64,000 nt of DNA from Lateolabrax maculatus (GCA_031216445.1 CM062213.1:11843501-11907500); one strand, 5' to 3'. Shown: positions 1-13,016, counted from the first letter of the stretch. The notes: a model not told the origin generated them from the sequence alone. Program-made: numbers and translations.

Positions 1-2090
1 CGTGCCTTCTCAAGCTTTAATATATCACAAGATATATCACAGTCTATAATATATTTAAGCTTGAGATGACACATAATGTGTCATTATTACATTATGGTAG
101 ATGTTTTTTAGGTAAAATACAGAGAGCTGTTGACAAAAAAATGCTGAAGACACTGACAGAGGTTGTTAATGTCACAGGCTGGTGATGTATAATATTGGAC
201 CAGCTGTGAGAAAAAAAAAAATTAGACTCTTCCATCAAAGTGAACTACGGTATTTTCTCTCCTCTGGTGACACTTGCTGCTCCGACACAGTTGCCATGGT
301 GACTATGCCTGGGCTAAGAGAGATAAGGCAACCTAGGCACCTCACATAACGGTAGCATAAGTTTCCAAAAGATGAGGAAAAAAATCGTGCCCAAATGTAG
401 GTGGTGTGTGTGGCAGCAGTGACACGGCGACATGGCAGCCTGTAGGCTTTATTGGATTGTTCTTTTTAACAATCCCAAGTTTTTTTTACTTCATGCATAT
501 TCTTTTATATTTCTTTGAGGGACAGAAATGAAATTAAAATATACGGCATGGAGAACCACGTGTCAACAGGTCTTCTCTGTGTATGAAATGCAGTAAGATT
601 TCGGATGACAGGAACCCTCAGCTGCACACACTGAAGCACCATCTGTGTGGAAACTCTTGGCCAGGGGCATCTCACCGCAGCCTGGCAGAGGAGGCTAGTC
701 AGGACACCATCATCTCTGTTAGGTATCTTAAGTAAAAGGTGTTCAGAAATGGGATGGTAATGTACAAATATAACCAGAATTAGTTTAAAGGCTTGGACAG
801 CGCACATCTGTAGATTTTGCAATCATAGACTATAAACAATGTAAATTTTGCTCCTTTTTTTTTTTTTTACTTTACTCCCTTTGAGAGACACTAGCAAATT
901 AAATTCAAATTTTAAATATGCAGACTTATGCAACAACAAACACCGCAGCTCTTATCTACAGTGGTCAGCTTGCTACAGCAGGTCTGTGAAGTCTGGTTCG
1001 TAAATGTTTTAGGAGCAAAAAACAGCCTTCAGGAATGGGCAGTACAGGCAAAACAACAAAAACATCTGAAAACAAATTAAAATTGACCTACTGTATATCT
1101 AATCTGGTGAAGCTCACAACGTTTATTTTGGTGACACTGTTAGTGAGGATGATTCAACTCAGTGGTCATTGTTTTAGGTTGTACTGTGATTTGCAGCATA
1201 AAGCAAAACATCCTGTGAAGCATCTTTCCGTCAGTTTGTTAGGATCTACTTGTACTGACTGTTCCTGTTTATTTACGTTTTTGGAATATTTTGTCATCAT
1301 TTATGACAAATTACTTTGTCCATGTCACCACTGTTATACCAGTGACTCAGGCAGTGACCTTCTTTGCACCGCTTTAAGTTTTATCATTATCTTGCCTCGA
1401 AAACGTGTGTACAGTCGATGTGATTTTCAGTCCCCTTATTGAAGCTGGCGAAGTGGTTCAACTTCAGCTATGATTCACTTCTGTAGTTTCCTTTGTGAAT
1501 AACAGGAAAATTATGTAGCCTAATGTAATGTGGGGAAGTTAAAAAAAAAAATGATGCCAACTGTGCCATGCTGGTGGGCCAGTGATCTGGGATGTCTGCC
1601 ATGTGCCCGCCACGTCCACCCGATTCCAGCTGGGGACCTTTGTTGCACGTCATCCCCCTCGTTCCTCATGTTTCCTGCAAATCTTCACTGTCAGCTATTT
1701 AATAACGGCACATACAGTATGCCAGAAATATTTACTTTCAAAAATCATGACGACATATGCCAAACAGAGGAAAACTGCATTGTGGTGAAGACCGATCAAT
1801 GTTCATGCAAATACTGTTGAAAGAAACGTTTAACACGACGGACCTCCACCTCAAAAATGATCCTGTGCCTCTGACAGTCTCAACAGAAATCTGCTACTTA
1901 CTGCTGCTTTTGTATGGTATATTAAGGGGTTTCTGTGTTTATGTCCACCCAGTGTCATACACCTTAATCACATGGGTGTGCCACGCACACAGATTTGACC
2001 AATCGATCGGCTGGAGCTTTGAAGCATTGGTATAGGAATACTTTATTCCATGGGGTTTGATCAAATACGTTTAAGTGTACAGTGTACTGT
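1..2090. other. AT-rich intergenic stretch, no gene recognised
   Basis: This stretch is AT-rich with short open frames only. The longest (135 codons, plus strand, 1035-1442) lacks any recognisable domain and has the composition of chance. I see no splice-bounded coding block, no RNA gene and no strong repeat. It lies beyond the GC-rich block at 2.7-4.3 kb and could be an intron or flank of a gene starting there. Confidence 0.5.
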
Positions 2091-2330
2091 AGGGTTGCAA
2101 CTAGTGAAGATTTCCATTATTTGTTACTACTTTCTGATTAATAAATTCTACATTTACTGCACAAAATTCCATGTTTGGTCTCTACCAGTCCCAAAGATAT
2201 TAAACCTCAAATGATACAGAAATAAGAAAAAGCATTCCTCTCATTTTATAAGCTGAAATCAAGGAATAATTGGTGCTTTTGTTGTTTAATAACTTACTTA
2301 AACAACAACGCAATTTTCAAAATTAATGTA
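2091..2330 (+). repeat. Degenerate copy of a dispersed teleost repeat (GCAACTAACGATT family)
   Basis: The segment opens with AGGGTTGCAACTA and goes on through an ATT-rich stretch and a 'cccaaagatatt' portion, in the order of a dispersed element I remember from many percomorph genomes. Better copies in this window are at 34938-35253 and 58371-58650. This copy is strongly diverged, so the boundaries are approximate and the assignment is tentative. Confidence 0.35.
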
Positions 2331-2679
2331 AATTTCTGTTATGACCAAAGTGCAGTAGAAGAGTATCATATTATTGCAGAAACAGTTACAATATTGGAGT
2401 ACCAGGAGGGATGCCCCACCCCCACACTATAGCTAATTTTACAACGGATGATCAAACACAGAGAAAAGGTGCATACTATATTACTACTCTGTTGTGTTAG
2501 CAACAGTTTAATAATCCAGGAATTTAATCTGCTATTTTTTATTTATTTTTTTCCTATGGTGCAGCTTTTTGCCACTCATGGCCGTGCTGTCACTTTCATT
2601 CATTTCTGACCAGGCCTCATACTCACACTGCTCAGGTATCGTGGAGCAATTACAGTAACCGGGAACAGAGAAACCTGTC

Positions 2680-4330
2680 AGCAGATGCCAGCCTACAGGC
2701 CACTGAAGAAATGATCACTGGTAATTCAGAGAGCAGCGGCGCGTTAACGGCGGAGAGGATACAGATGTTCTCCAACAAGATTTCACCACGGGCGGTGCTG
2801 AGTGTGTCTGTGGGGTCAGGCAGACCAGTTTCCTATGAGGCGATCGTGACATTTTGAAAGCCAGCATGCAGATATCCTGCCCCTACTTGTAACCCCCACT
2901 GCACCGTGCAAGACTGCCAGTTGAAACGAGGGATCCGAGGCTGCACGAAAGTGCTTTTTGATGTCAGGGCTCAGGTCCGGGGCGGACACACCGTAGGACA
3001 CCTTCTATAAATAGCCTTTGCAATGGGTTGATAATGGAGACATTCCTCGTGAAGGCAGGCGCAAAGGGAGCAACACATGCAGCCTCGCATCACGTATTCT
3101 ACTACAGAGTCTGAACGCCCCCGTGCTTCCCATTGACTCCAATGGTCGGCTGATGGGATGAGATCGTGTAGGCTGAATGTGCTCCTCCAAAACGGCCTGT
3201 TCGCCCACCCACCCAACTGCAATGTGCCAAGACAGTGCTGCTTAGAAATGGCTTGTGAATGTTAGAAAAAATAAAAAATAAAAAATAAAAAAGGCATGGA
3301 AAACGTGTGAAACGTCCTCGACGGATGTTCATCCTCATTTACACGCTGGCCTTTGTTTTTTTTTTTTTTTTTAACGAGCATGTTTGCTTGAATGTCTGCT
3401 GACTAACGTGCGGGCTGAGTTACATTTGATGCAGCACGGGGAGCACCGAGCAGCTGACAGCTCGCCGGGCCTACATTTTCCACGGCTCCGGCGAAACATC
3501 AGTGCCACCGGCCGCGGAGGGAGCCGATGGAAACCTTTATTTTGAAATACGGCGCTGCTCTATCGTCTTCTAAGCGACTTTTTTTTTTTTTTTTTTTAAA
3601 TGCAAATGCAAATTCTCCAGTATCCAAGCGAGCACTGACTGGCTGTGCCGATGCAATCAGCGACCACGGTACGAGGATGGCTTCTTTTTTTTTTTTTTTT
3701 TTTAAACGCTCGTACAGCCTGAGCTTCTTCCTGCCAGGTCGCAAAACGCTCAAAAAAAAAAAACCTCAAAAGGACACTCCGGCTGATTTCGAGTGTCAGA
3801 CACACGGGGGAGGGGTGAAATAAAAAGAAAGAAATGTACCTTGGCCGACGTTAATTCCGCTCCTTCGCCGCTCTGGACGGCATCTTGTCGCCTCCATTCA
3901 CCCCAGCAGCCTCTCGCAGCATCCTGCGCTGTCATTGGGCAGCGGACGCGCTCTCTCTCCTCCTCTACACACCAGGGAGCAGCATCACCGCCGCAAGTGG
4001 CATCTGGCAGGAAGGGGATGGGCGGACGAGATGCGGTGGGCGGCCCCGCGCTGAATGTCACATCATCATCGGTGCCGGACGGGGATCGTGGAGCGCGTCC
4101 ACTTGGAGTGGCTCTCTCGTTTTTTTTTTTTGTTTTTTTTTTTATAGATCTCGTTTCCCCCACCCCTCATTCACTGAGGTGTACATGTGGTGTAGTTACA
4201 GTGCAGTTGCAGGATGGGTGGGTCTAATTTCAAAATGATATGCGTGGTCTGGACCGGGAGTCGAACCTGCGTGCAGAGCCAGCAGAGCTGTTTCTGCGCA
4301 GGGCATTTCTTGCCCTGATGTTTGACTCCC
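2680..4330. promoter_or_regulatory. GC-rich, CpG-bearing promoter-like region
   Basis: This block is clearly richer in G+C and CpG than its flanks, especially 3400-3550 and 3840-4120. It has several long T tracts (3356-3372, 3579-3597, 3685-3703, 4120-4143), an A tract (3750-3761), two overlapping ATGCAAAT octamers (3600-3613) and an inverted CCAAT (ATTGG at 3934-3938). On the minus strand a GC-rich block ends at 3840 in GGCCAAG followed by GTACAT, a plausible 5' UTR exon donor for a gene running left out of the window. No coding exon of such a gene was identified. This is inferred from composition and motifs; the direction of transcription is uncertain. Confidence 0.45.
3840..4110 (-). other. 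Candidate 5' non-coding exon of an unknown leftward gene
   Basis: Read on the minus strand this GC-rich segment holds only a tiny upstream frame (ATG followed by ten codons, MPSRAAKERN) and ends in CCAAG|GTACAT, a usable splice donor. That pattern is typical of a 5' UTR first exon in a CpG promoter. There is no transcript evidence, and the start is simply where G+C begins to drop. It could equally be promoter DNA with a chance GT. Confidence 0.25.
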
Positions 4331-4699
4331 AGGCCGCCCTTCCTCCCGCGCCGTGTCCACCGCCCTTATCACGCTGCTGCGGTTTAATGCTGTGGGTTAA
4401 ATATGGTTGGGGCAATACCAAGGGACAGTACTGCTAATCCCAGCAAGGCGGAGGGATTTACACGCCTGACAGGCCGAGCCCTGGGCAACAAGGTCCTTTT
4501 TTTTCTCTATATCTGTCACCTTCACTACTCTGGCACGTCTGATCCTGTTCATTCTTATTGGCTGAGCAGAAGAAACATAATCAGCCTGACAGCACTTGTA
4601 TGAAGGTGGATCAAGTGTGCAAGACTAGATGAGGTAAAAAACTTGGAGCTCCTGGAGAGACTTGCGTCCTTGCCCATAGTTAAATGGGAGGTTTCGATT
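4331..4699. other. Intergenic, nothing recognised
   Basis: Short spacer between the GC-rich block and a repeat fragment. I see no coding block, RNA gene or clear motif. Confidence 0.5.
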
Positions 4700-4815
4700 C
4701 CACCCTCATGTCTGTTAAATGTGAGGCAAAAGCCAGTCGCTTAGCATAGCTTAGCACAAAGACTGGATACAGGGGGAAACAGCTAGCCTGACTCTGGTAA
4801 CACAATGTAGCCACC
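4700..4815 (+). repeat. Fragment of dispersed teleost repeat (TTAGCATAGCTTAGC / AACAGCTAGCCTG)
   Basis: The segment runs from CTCATGTCTGTTAAATGTGA through TTAGCATAGCTTAGCAC, AAGACTGGATACAGGGGGAA and ACAGCTAGCCTG, in the same order as a dispersed element I remember as very common in percomorph fish. A related, oppositely oriented end is at 5150-5220 and another copy is at 54546-54905. The family name is not known to me; identity rests on memory of the consensus and on the copies in this window. Confidence 0.6.
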
Positions 4816-5149
4816 AGCACCTCCAAACCACTCACATGTTATATGTCATTTGCAGACTGCAAACGACTCTGCAAATGAACGCAAATTAATGTTTGCTCTC
4901 TCTGCTTCACATTGAACCTTGCATTTTGCATTGACTCGTGTCCTACATTTTATGTTGGCTGACTTTTCCAAGAAATGATCACACTTTGTTTTGGTGATGT
5001 AATAAAATCTCAAATTCAAAGGTTCTCCTAAAATCTACTAAATATTTCAATCAGCCTGCTTGAGCTCATTTTAGGTAGGGGGGATTTGACAAATGTGTCG
5101 GCAAATATCGGAGCAATTTCTGTCATTTTATAATGCTAATTTAATGGTC
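4816..5149. other. Spacer between two repeat fragments
   Basis: AT-rich DNA between two fragments of the same repeat family in opposite orientations. It may be interior or target sequence. No gene is seen. Confidence 0.4.
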
Positions 5150-5220
5150 TGCTTATTCTCATCTAACTCCTGGCAAGAAAGCAAATAAGAGTATTTCCCA
5201 AAAATTTTAACTTTTCAGCC
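5150..5220 (-). repeat. Second fragment of the same teleost repeat, opposite orientation
   Basis: The segment reads TTATTCTCATCTAACTC, then GGCAAGAAAGCAAATAAG and TATTTCCCAAAA. This is the complement of the other end of the element seen at 4700-4815. Recognised from memory of the consensus; diverged. Confidence 0.5.
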
Positions 5221-7535
5221 AAGTTTGACCTGTAAACGTTACAGAACTGGGACAGATAGTTTCTGGTTTAGTCTGTTTTTAAATCAAACAGTTGGAAGAA
5301 TGATACAATCAGTGAAGCAGTGATAACCTATATTGTGATGTCTTTTATAAAACTATGAACCAGATCCTCGCCAGTATTAAGCCAGCATTAAAAATCAGTT
5401 TTGCCTGAGGCCAACCACAGATCCAGTGAGCAGCTCTGTCAGAGGAACTACAGCACGAATCAATCTAAACCCAAACTGTGACTTCACCATGAGGTGGGTA
5501 CGTCCTTCAGAAGTGCTCGAACAGACAGCCCGGCATGCTTTTCCAAAACAGAACAATGTCCCCCTGGCTTCTGTTTTCATCCTGCTCTCGCCTGCCTCCA
5601 GGCCTCCTGGAATTACGGGGACTTTCTCCCATTTTGCATTGTAAACACTGATGCTAAGTGTGCTTGACAGGGCCCAAAGGAGAGGCATCAGCATTTCTGT
5701 GTCCTGAACACAAACACACAGACTCACACAGAATCTCTCTGTCTCCCTCTTTCTTTCTCTCTCTCTGATGCACACACATACAATGTTATATGAACAGAAA
5801 AGGGTATAATAAGAAGCCCTTTGTGCTCCAGTTGATTGAATACCGTTTTCCTCTATGTTCCACTTTTGTTTCCATTATGAGATCCCAGTAACAAGTTGAA
5901 TGTGAGTGGTGGTTGGTTAGATCTGCTTGTATCTTGCAGGGTATTAGAGGCCATGCAGAGGCTTGGATTCTTTTTATTCTCACAATTTGAACTGCAATAT
6001 GTTCCTGTGTGCCCAAGCAGCCATGTGGTCAACGCTGAAGTGCTGCCAGAAATGTTTCTCTATTCTGATTTATCTCCATTTTCACAATCATCAGCGTCTG
6101 AATTGCACATTACACACCATGCTCCACAAAAAAGAATATATTTTCCATTAAGTTACTTATAGATTGAAAAATTAAACTCTTATCTTCTCAGAAGTTTTCA
6201 AAAAATTAATTTAAATACATACATCCGCATATTTTTGGTGTCCAGCCTGCATCGGTTTACAAGACACTAGACAACAACAAGGAATATGATTGCATAACAA
6301 ATCATGACTAATTCAATTTTTTAAATGTTCATTAAGAAATAGACAAGAAAGTAATGAAATAATTACGGTATATAAATTAACCAACAATTTGCGGAATCAT
6401 TTGAGAAATTATTCTAAAATGCTATTTCATTTATTCTCCTAATAAAATTGTTTTATTGGAGTCCATTTTTATTTAATTATAGAGATTTTTATTTGAAAAT
6501 AACCATTTACAAAAGTCTGTTTTTTTCATAGAAGCATTTTCCCCAATGCGTTTATTTAATATTTTTTTCATAATGTCACCTTTCATGACAGTGGTGTTGT
6601 CAACAGTCACTGCCCCCATTTCTGCCAATCACACGTATGGAAGTATAATGACGACAAAAGATTTGAAACAAATTTCGAGTGCAGTCTGCATGTCAACCTT
6701 TGATGGCGCACAGGCACAGATTTGTAAGAGCAAAATTAGATTTGTATGTGAGAGAGGACAGAGTCATGAGCATAACAGATCATTTGAGTATGCAAGAGTA
6801 ATTGTGTAACAACATCTCAGCCAGCAAGAGGGATTCACATGCTAGTCATGTTCAAAGCTGCTTACACTCCGTTTTGGCAGTTTGAATACCCAGATCGTAA
6901 ACTCCAACTGAGAGCAGAGCTTGACCTGTTCTGTCTGACCTGTAAGGGAGGAGTCACCCAAGTAGGCCCTTCCTTCTACTTACAAAAAAAAAAAGCTGAG
7001 ACAGTGGCATTTTTTGACCACCAGAGGGAGACAAAGAGCATTTATGAATAAGGCTCATTGTCACTTCTGTGTATAATTCTGCCCTTAGAAATCTAATGAG
7101 CCTTTTACGGGGGTTGTGTTTACTGTGATCTATTCCAACTCCATGTAGAATAACCTATGTAAAATGTAATGATAATAATGATTAAATTATTATAGGCTGT
7201 AGCTACATTCATAATGAAAGCATTTTCAGAATAGGCGTGGCCCAATTCCAACATACAAAAGTGAATAAACTAGGCAACAGTAGGAGGATCAGTAGATTGT
7301 CAGAATTTGGCTGAACTTACATGCCCACAACAATTGAAATTTTAGGCTCAACGATGAGGCATATAGGCATAAAATATGTAATTCACATGTCCTCAGTAGT
7401 CTAAATACAGCCACCAATTGCTCATTACAAAGAAGCAATACACTCAAAAGCTGACTTTTTTCCTTGTGCGGACTTTAACTCTGAAAACGTCATACTCTGA
7501 TGTCCAGATGTGGGTGCGTCCTGTCGCAGCCTGCT
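5221..7535. other. AT-rich intergenic DNA, nothing recognised
   Basis: AT-rich with only short chance open frames on both strands. I found no splice-bounded coding block, no RNA gene and no clear repeat. Short low-complexity pieces include a CT-rich stretch near 5735-5766. Confidence 0.5.
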
Positions 7536-8040
7536 AGCATAGACTGTATAAAACAAGTGGACTGATCCTCCGTGACGTCACCCACTAGTTCGTGAACGGC
7601 TGTTTTGAAGCAAGCTCCCAGGAAGAGTCAAGGACTTTGAAGCCAATTTGACATAGGGGCCATACAGTGGAATTACAACTTCCATGTCCGTCACGTGATG
7701 CCACTGGGCCCAAAAGGACTTTTTTCCATAGATTTACATTGAGAAAAAGAGGTCTGTAATTTAGCATATAAATATATGTATATTAAGGTACACTTTAAAT
7801 AGACCTTATTTAAATCATTAGATCCTAAAAGTTGTAAAATTCACGCCAAATCCAGAGTTATTTTTGCATCAGGTAATAAATCAAATGAGAAGTAGGGTCA
7901 TTTTCTCATTCATTTCTCAATCTGCTTTCTTTTTGCAGCCAGTGGAGTCGCCCCCTGCTGGCTGATAGAGAGAATGCAGGTTTAAGGCACTTCCGCATAG
8001 GCTTCACTTTTCAGACCCGGAGGTTGCCGCTCGCTTTCTT
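7536..8040 (+). mobile_element. Dispersed teleost repeat (AGACTGTATAAAA ... CGCCCCCTGCTGGC)
   Basis: The segment starts AGCATAGACTGTATAAAACA, contains CTCCGTGACGTCACCCA, and ends around GTGGAGTCGCCCCCTGCTGG and TTCAGACCCGGAGGTTGCCG. I recall these blocks as one interspersed element in many bony-fish genomes. No transposase frame is present, so it is non-autonomous or a fragment. It carries a perfect CRE palindrome TGACGTCA at 7573-7580. Edges are approximate. Confidence 0.55.
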
Positions 8041-11000
8041 GTCAAAAAATTGTTGCCAAACGACTGCTTGTCATCTTGAGTGCTCAGAAGCTGCCAAAGC
8101 ACTGTTAAGAATCCATGCTTGTGCGCTCCCAAATGTTGGCTTGCAAACTGAGTAGCATTCAGAATTTGTTTTGTATGTATGCAAATGCTTAATAATTTAG
8201 CTAACTGTTGTATGTTTCTTGCTGTTTTGTACTTCTTCTTATTAAACTGTCCAAAGAGAACACGCTGGTCTGTTCCTTGGAGGCAAGGTAGGCCTATGAA
8301 TTACATGTTGATTACGGTCGCTTTAAACTGCCATAATAATGATTACAAAAACACATAAACGCTGCTTTTCAGGAGTTCCTTTATATCTGCTTACATTAAG
8401 GGATTAAGTTGCCTACCAGTTCTTCATTGAGCAAGTAATAATTGGTTAAAATCTGTTTCTTCTTAGAAGAAAAATCTTAGTCCTAAACTTTATTTTACTA
8501 CAAAATAAAATCCCAAAAGATTTAACATAACATTGACAGTTGATCGATTAGCATAAAAGCACTGATTTTCCTCTGAAGCCCAGTGAATCAGGTTATTTTT
8601 CCTTTTTCCTGAGACATGACAGCAATTTAAGGTTATTGATCTTTTTTTGAGGCGAGACAGCAATGATCCACAAACAAACCCTTTAGAAAGCATAAAGACC
8701 TGGAAAAGGATTTTTTCATTATTAATGGGTTGTGTATTGATTATGCAGTCTGTAGAATTTGCAAGCAGGCAGATTAAGACTGTGAGAGACAGGTGAGGGA
8801 AGAAAACCTGAGCACAGCTCTCCCTCGGCCCCATTCATTTGTCATTTTGCTCAGACGCCTGCTGGATCACGACGTATTTAGGGCTGATAGAGTCGTGGGT
8901 GTGCTCCCTGCTGGCCTCTTGTGATATGGTTACAACATATCAAAATCATTATTAGTGCCCCCCTAAATCACTTATAAGAATTGTTTTTAAATCACTTTTA
9001 TACGCCAGAAAGGTTTATGGCCTGTTATGTCCTTGTAAGAAGAAGAAATTGATTGGTATTCACAAGAAATTCTCTTAGAAATGTTGCAGCTGTATAATTA
9101 ATTAATTACATCGTGTGCTTATAACACAGTGAATCAGCTTAATTCTGAGAAATAGGTTAAAATATGGGAACGTGCGCTTTGGCTGTAACAGTGACAGATA
9201 ATGAATTAGTTGGATGAGCAGTCCTTGCTTCTGGTCACTCTCTGCTTCATCAATTCCCTCTACTTCTACATGTCACACTTCCCACTATTTGAGGATGAGT
9301 CACAAAATTGTCCTCTGAGATCATCACTGATTGAAATACCTGGTTAATCCTTAGAGGCTGAGGTTGCCGTCATGGCTTTCAGGAAATGGATGAATGTGAG
9401 CATCCCAATTACAGTTTAATGATTTACTTTTATGCCGTTAATAAGAGGACATCTAGGTCAATTGACCTACAGCTGAGGACAATAATGACAAACCATTAAT
9501 CAACCTGCTGTATACAAGCATTCACCTGCTCCACAGTGGGAGATGGGACAGAGCTTGCTTAAGAGAAGCCTCCCAGACTGCCGCTGCGAAAGAAAAAATG
9601 TAAAAGGAAGAGTGTTTATTAAGTAATATAGAGAAAGTGACCTCCAACAGTCTACGAGGAGGGGGGCTCAGCAGTTTTATATATGATTATATTCAATATG
9701 CTTCCTAATGGGGGATCTGAAGGAAAAAAGGTTGGACACCAGTGCTGAGGAGTTGGCTGCTGCAGAGTCAAGCAATAAATCCTTGTTAGAGCAAAGATTG
9801 AGCACTTAAGACTTCACAACCTTCTCACTGATGGGTCATATCAGTTAATGGAGAAATTTTAGTGGTGTTTTAACCTTTGTGGACCTATGTTGAGGTCAAC
9901 TTTATCAAAAAATATGTCTTGTATGAAGTCCACTATTTGCTTCCTTAGAAAATTGCTGGTAAAAGCCTTTAGCCTAGTTGGCAGTGGTATGGTACATTGG
10001 GGTCAATTGCTCTCTCAAATCTGACATTTTTTGTTTCTCACAGTGTAACCTGACATTTAAAAAAATATAATAATATTCTTTTTATTTCCTACAGCCTCTT
10101 CCTCTTCTCCAACATTCTGCTCTTATCTTAGGCTTTGAATAAAGACGTTTCAAGGTTTCATGAATCAAAAGAACATTTATAGAATGTTTGCTGTTTAGTG
10201 CATATGTCAGACACTGCCCTCTTTAAAGAAACCTTTTAGCAGTAGAATTGGGTGAAAGTCCCGTTTAATCCTTTCACATCGTGTAGCCTTTGAATATGTA
10301 GACCATGCAATTATAAGTGACTACTTCAAGTTCTGGATTAGCATCAAGGATGTAGTACTTAACTTCAGTGTAAGGCCTCATCCTGTTGTCCACTTGCTTA
10401 TATTATCGAAAGTTATGTTCTTGCTTTGCTATTCTGACAATATGCTGATTCATATATTATTGACTCTAAACAGCATGAAAACATTAATAGTATTTGAAAT
10501 AGCCTTTCCACCCGCCACCACCAACTACACATTTTAAATTGTTTCATAATGAATGATGTATTTGTTTGTGTTATTTGATCTACCCTGTTTCCAATTCTGT
10601 ACCTAACCATATGAGGGCAGCCAAGATCTGCAGATGTGACTATTGATGCCTTACTCTGTCAGAAAGGGGAACTGCAGAAGGGTTTGTGGTTTCATAGTAA
10701 CCTGAAGGCCCATTCAACTTTTTTACAGTAGCGTAGCCCTGTGCCACACATTCAGGCACAATACAGGAACATGACAAGCTGTGGGCTCAGCCTGCTGGTA
10801 AGTTAATACCAGAGCTGCACTGCAATGTCAGCGTGAATGTACTGTAAATTCTCTTAATAAAGGAGTGGTATGTCAGTGGAGGAACATAAAAAAACATTAT
10901 TAATACACCACATTGACATGAGGAATACATAGATCTATATATGATGAAACAACCACTGGAAAAGCACGCCACATAGAAGATGAGCCAATTCTTCAGATCC

Positions 11001-12411
11001 AGACTCAGTAAATTGCCCAAAAGACATACGGCACATATCTTGGATGGGTCAAAAGAAGAGTGATAGAAGCCACTGATGTCTAACAAACAACCCTGAATAC
11101 AGTGACATCAACTTATAATTTGATTTAAACATTTCACACCCCAATTTAAGTGGCACATGCCTTGTTCTCATGTGACATCAAGGTGTGAACACCCCCCACG
11201 GAAAGGTCTCAGGTGATGTGGCTGGGGCTGAAGAGTATGAAAATGAAATAAAATCTGGGCATGTGTTAGAAAGAAGTGAGTTTACCATCTCTGCTTGATG
11301 CAGCTCAAGGCTACATTGGCCACTACTTACACTACTTAGCATAACACATCCGAATCTCCAATCGAAGTCTCAGCAGTCGAGTTGCATTTTGGGGAGTGAA
11401 GGTTTTGACAAAGATAAAAGACATATCTCTAGCTCTGCTGCATCAGTTTGGATACTTTTGTCTTGTAACTGTGGAGTTTTGGAGTTCCCTTAAAGGCATT
11501 CATTGTTTTTCTACTTGGTTGTACTGTACATAAGAAAAATGATGGAGAATGAAAAAAGACACCTTGAGTTCAAACTCTACAGATCTTCACAACTTCACAC
11601 ATCTGGCTAATTGCTTCCTAAATTGGGTGTGATTGGTTCAAAAAATTACAAAAATTGTGACACGCAGCCCCTGCCATGAATCAGCTGATCAAAAAGGGGT
11701 TTCAGGTTCTGTTAGAAGCGCCAATGAGGACTTTGCCCATTTGCAACTGACTTACCACTAAATATCTTAGTTTGACTTTAATGACTAAAAATCTTTATAG
11801 ACTATCCTCTTCAGCAATGCCAGTTTTAGCTGGTATTTGCAATAATGTCCTAGCAGATAAATACTAAATGGCATTAGAGCTGAACCCATTAGTTGATTAT
11901 TCAATCACTGCTTCTTAAATGGAAGAATTTGCTCCTTTTCTTTGTTCGAAATGATACTGATCCTAAACTGAATTTAATGTATATAATAGGTATTTGAAGA
12001 TGCCACCTCGGGCAATAAGATATGACATTAATATCCTCATCCCACTGTACTGTACCTATCAGGGTAGGATTTTTTCAAACTGCCTGGAGAATAGTAATAA
12101 TATACACTCATGCAGACTCAGTCACACACACTCACACCTCAATCTCTCCCTATGCATTGGCAAACATCCCTTTCGCTGCTCCTGCCTACCTACCACCCAC
12201 ACCGGGATAAGTCATCGCTGCTTCACTGCATAAAGCCTGGTCTTATCTCAACAGTCTTGTTGCGTTCGAGGTCTTATTCTTGATCTCTTCTGTCTGCAGC
12301 AGAGCTACTACACAACTTACCAAGTGTCTCTATCCGTCCTGCAAGAAAACAAGTGACACATACATACACAGAGACTGAAAAAAAATTAAACAACAATATA
12401 TTCCTTTTCTT
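8041..12411. other. Intergenic DNA, nothing recognised
   Basis: Mostly AT-rich single-copy sequence. The open frames here (for example 114 codons on the minus strand at 8490-8834) show no domain, low-complexity composition and no flanking splice signals. I see no RNA gene. This is the gap between the probable 3' end of the bsn transcription unit and the promoter-like block near 4 kb. Confidence 0.45.
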
Positions 12412-12417
12412 TTTATT
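12412..12417 (-). terminator. bsn: Candidate polyadenylation signal AATAAA
   Basis: The minus strand reads AATAAA here and is followed within about 50 bases by a T-rich stretch (near 12370-12390), a reasonable downstream element. It would close a 3.4 kb terminal exon beginning at 15795. Other AATAAA-like words exist, so this is only the best-placed candidate. Confidence 0.3.
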
Positions 12418-13008
12418 CTTCTCTCTGTTTGGAAATTGCAGGGTCAATATTTTCATTAATCACATTACTTGACATGATGCACCAAAATTTACTCTATCTG
12501 TTTACAGGAATACACTGAATAGAACACAAGGTTTCACAATGGATACACGACTGACGTTTTGCCCATTGCACTTACAACAGTGAATGACATTTTCCAGATT
12601 TTTTGTTTCATTTTTTTCCCGCTGATTCCCATTACCCTCATTACCTTGCAGATCATATCCATCAAATCTAAGACCTCCTGATAGTCTGACAAAGGCATTC
12701 TACTTTGCAGTTGCTGTGGAGGTTTTTTCTTCTTGTTTTACAAACACAATATGTATAGAAACTATACACAGACTGGATGTTTCTGAATACGAGTTTTGTT
12801 CCACTGTTGTAAACAGTCAATACGAGTCAGCCACATACACTATGCTTATGCAGTAATTATGATAATCATCATCATTAGTTTATCATCATCCTCATTATTG
12901 TGGTAATAAATATTCTTTTTATACACAAAAGTTGGCAGCAAATACGGCATGGGGATGCACATGACAGCCGTACTCAAAACTCAAAAGCTGTACAGAAGAA
13001 TTAATTTA

Positions 13009-13016
13009 TATTTACA
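13009..13016 (-). promoter_or_regulatory. Pumilio-type RNA site TGTAAATA
   Basis: The minus strand reads TGTAAATA, matching the TGTANATA Pumilio response element. It is meaningful only if this DNA is transcribed on the minus strand as a 3' UTR. Confidence 0.3.

Noticed and set aside
505..822. 105-codon minus-strand frame near the left edge
   Set aside because: There is no domain, no flanking acceptor or donor at its ends and no similarity I recognise.
4240..4320. Possible minus-strand tRNA gene
   Set aside because: GGTTCGACTCC looks like a tRNA B box, but the T stem does not pair well and no A box, anticodon arm or acceptor stem is found at the right distance.
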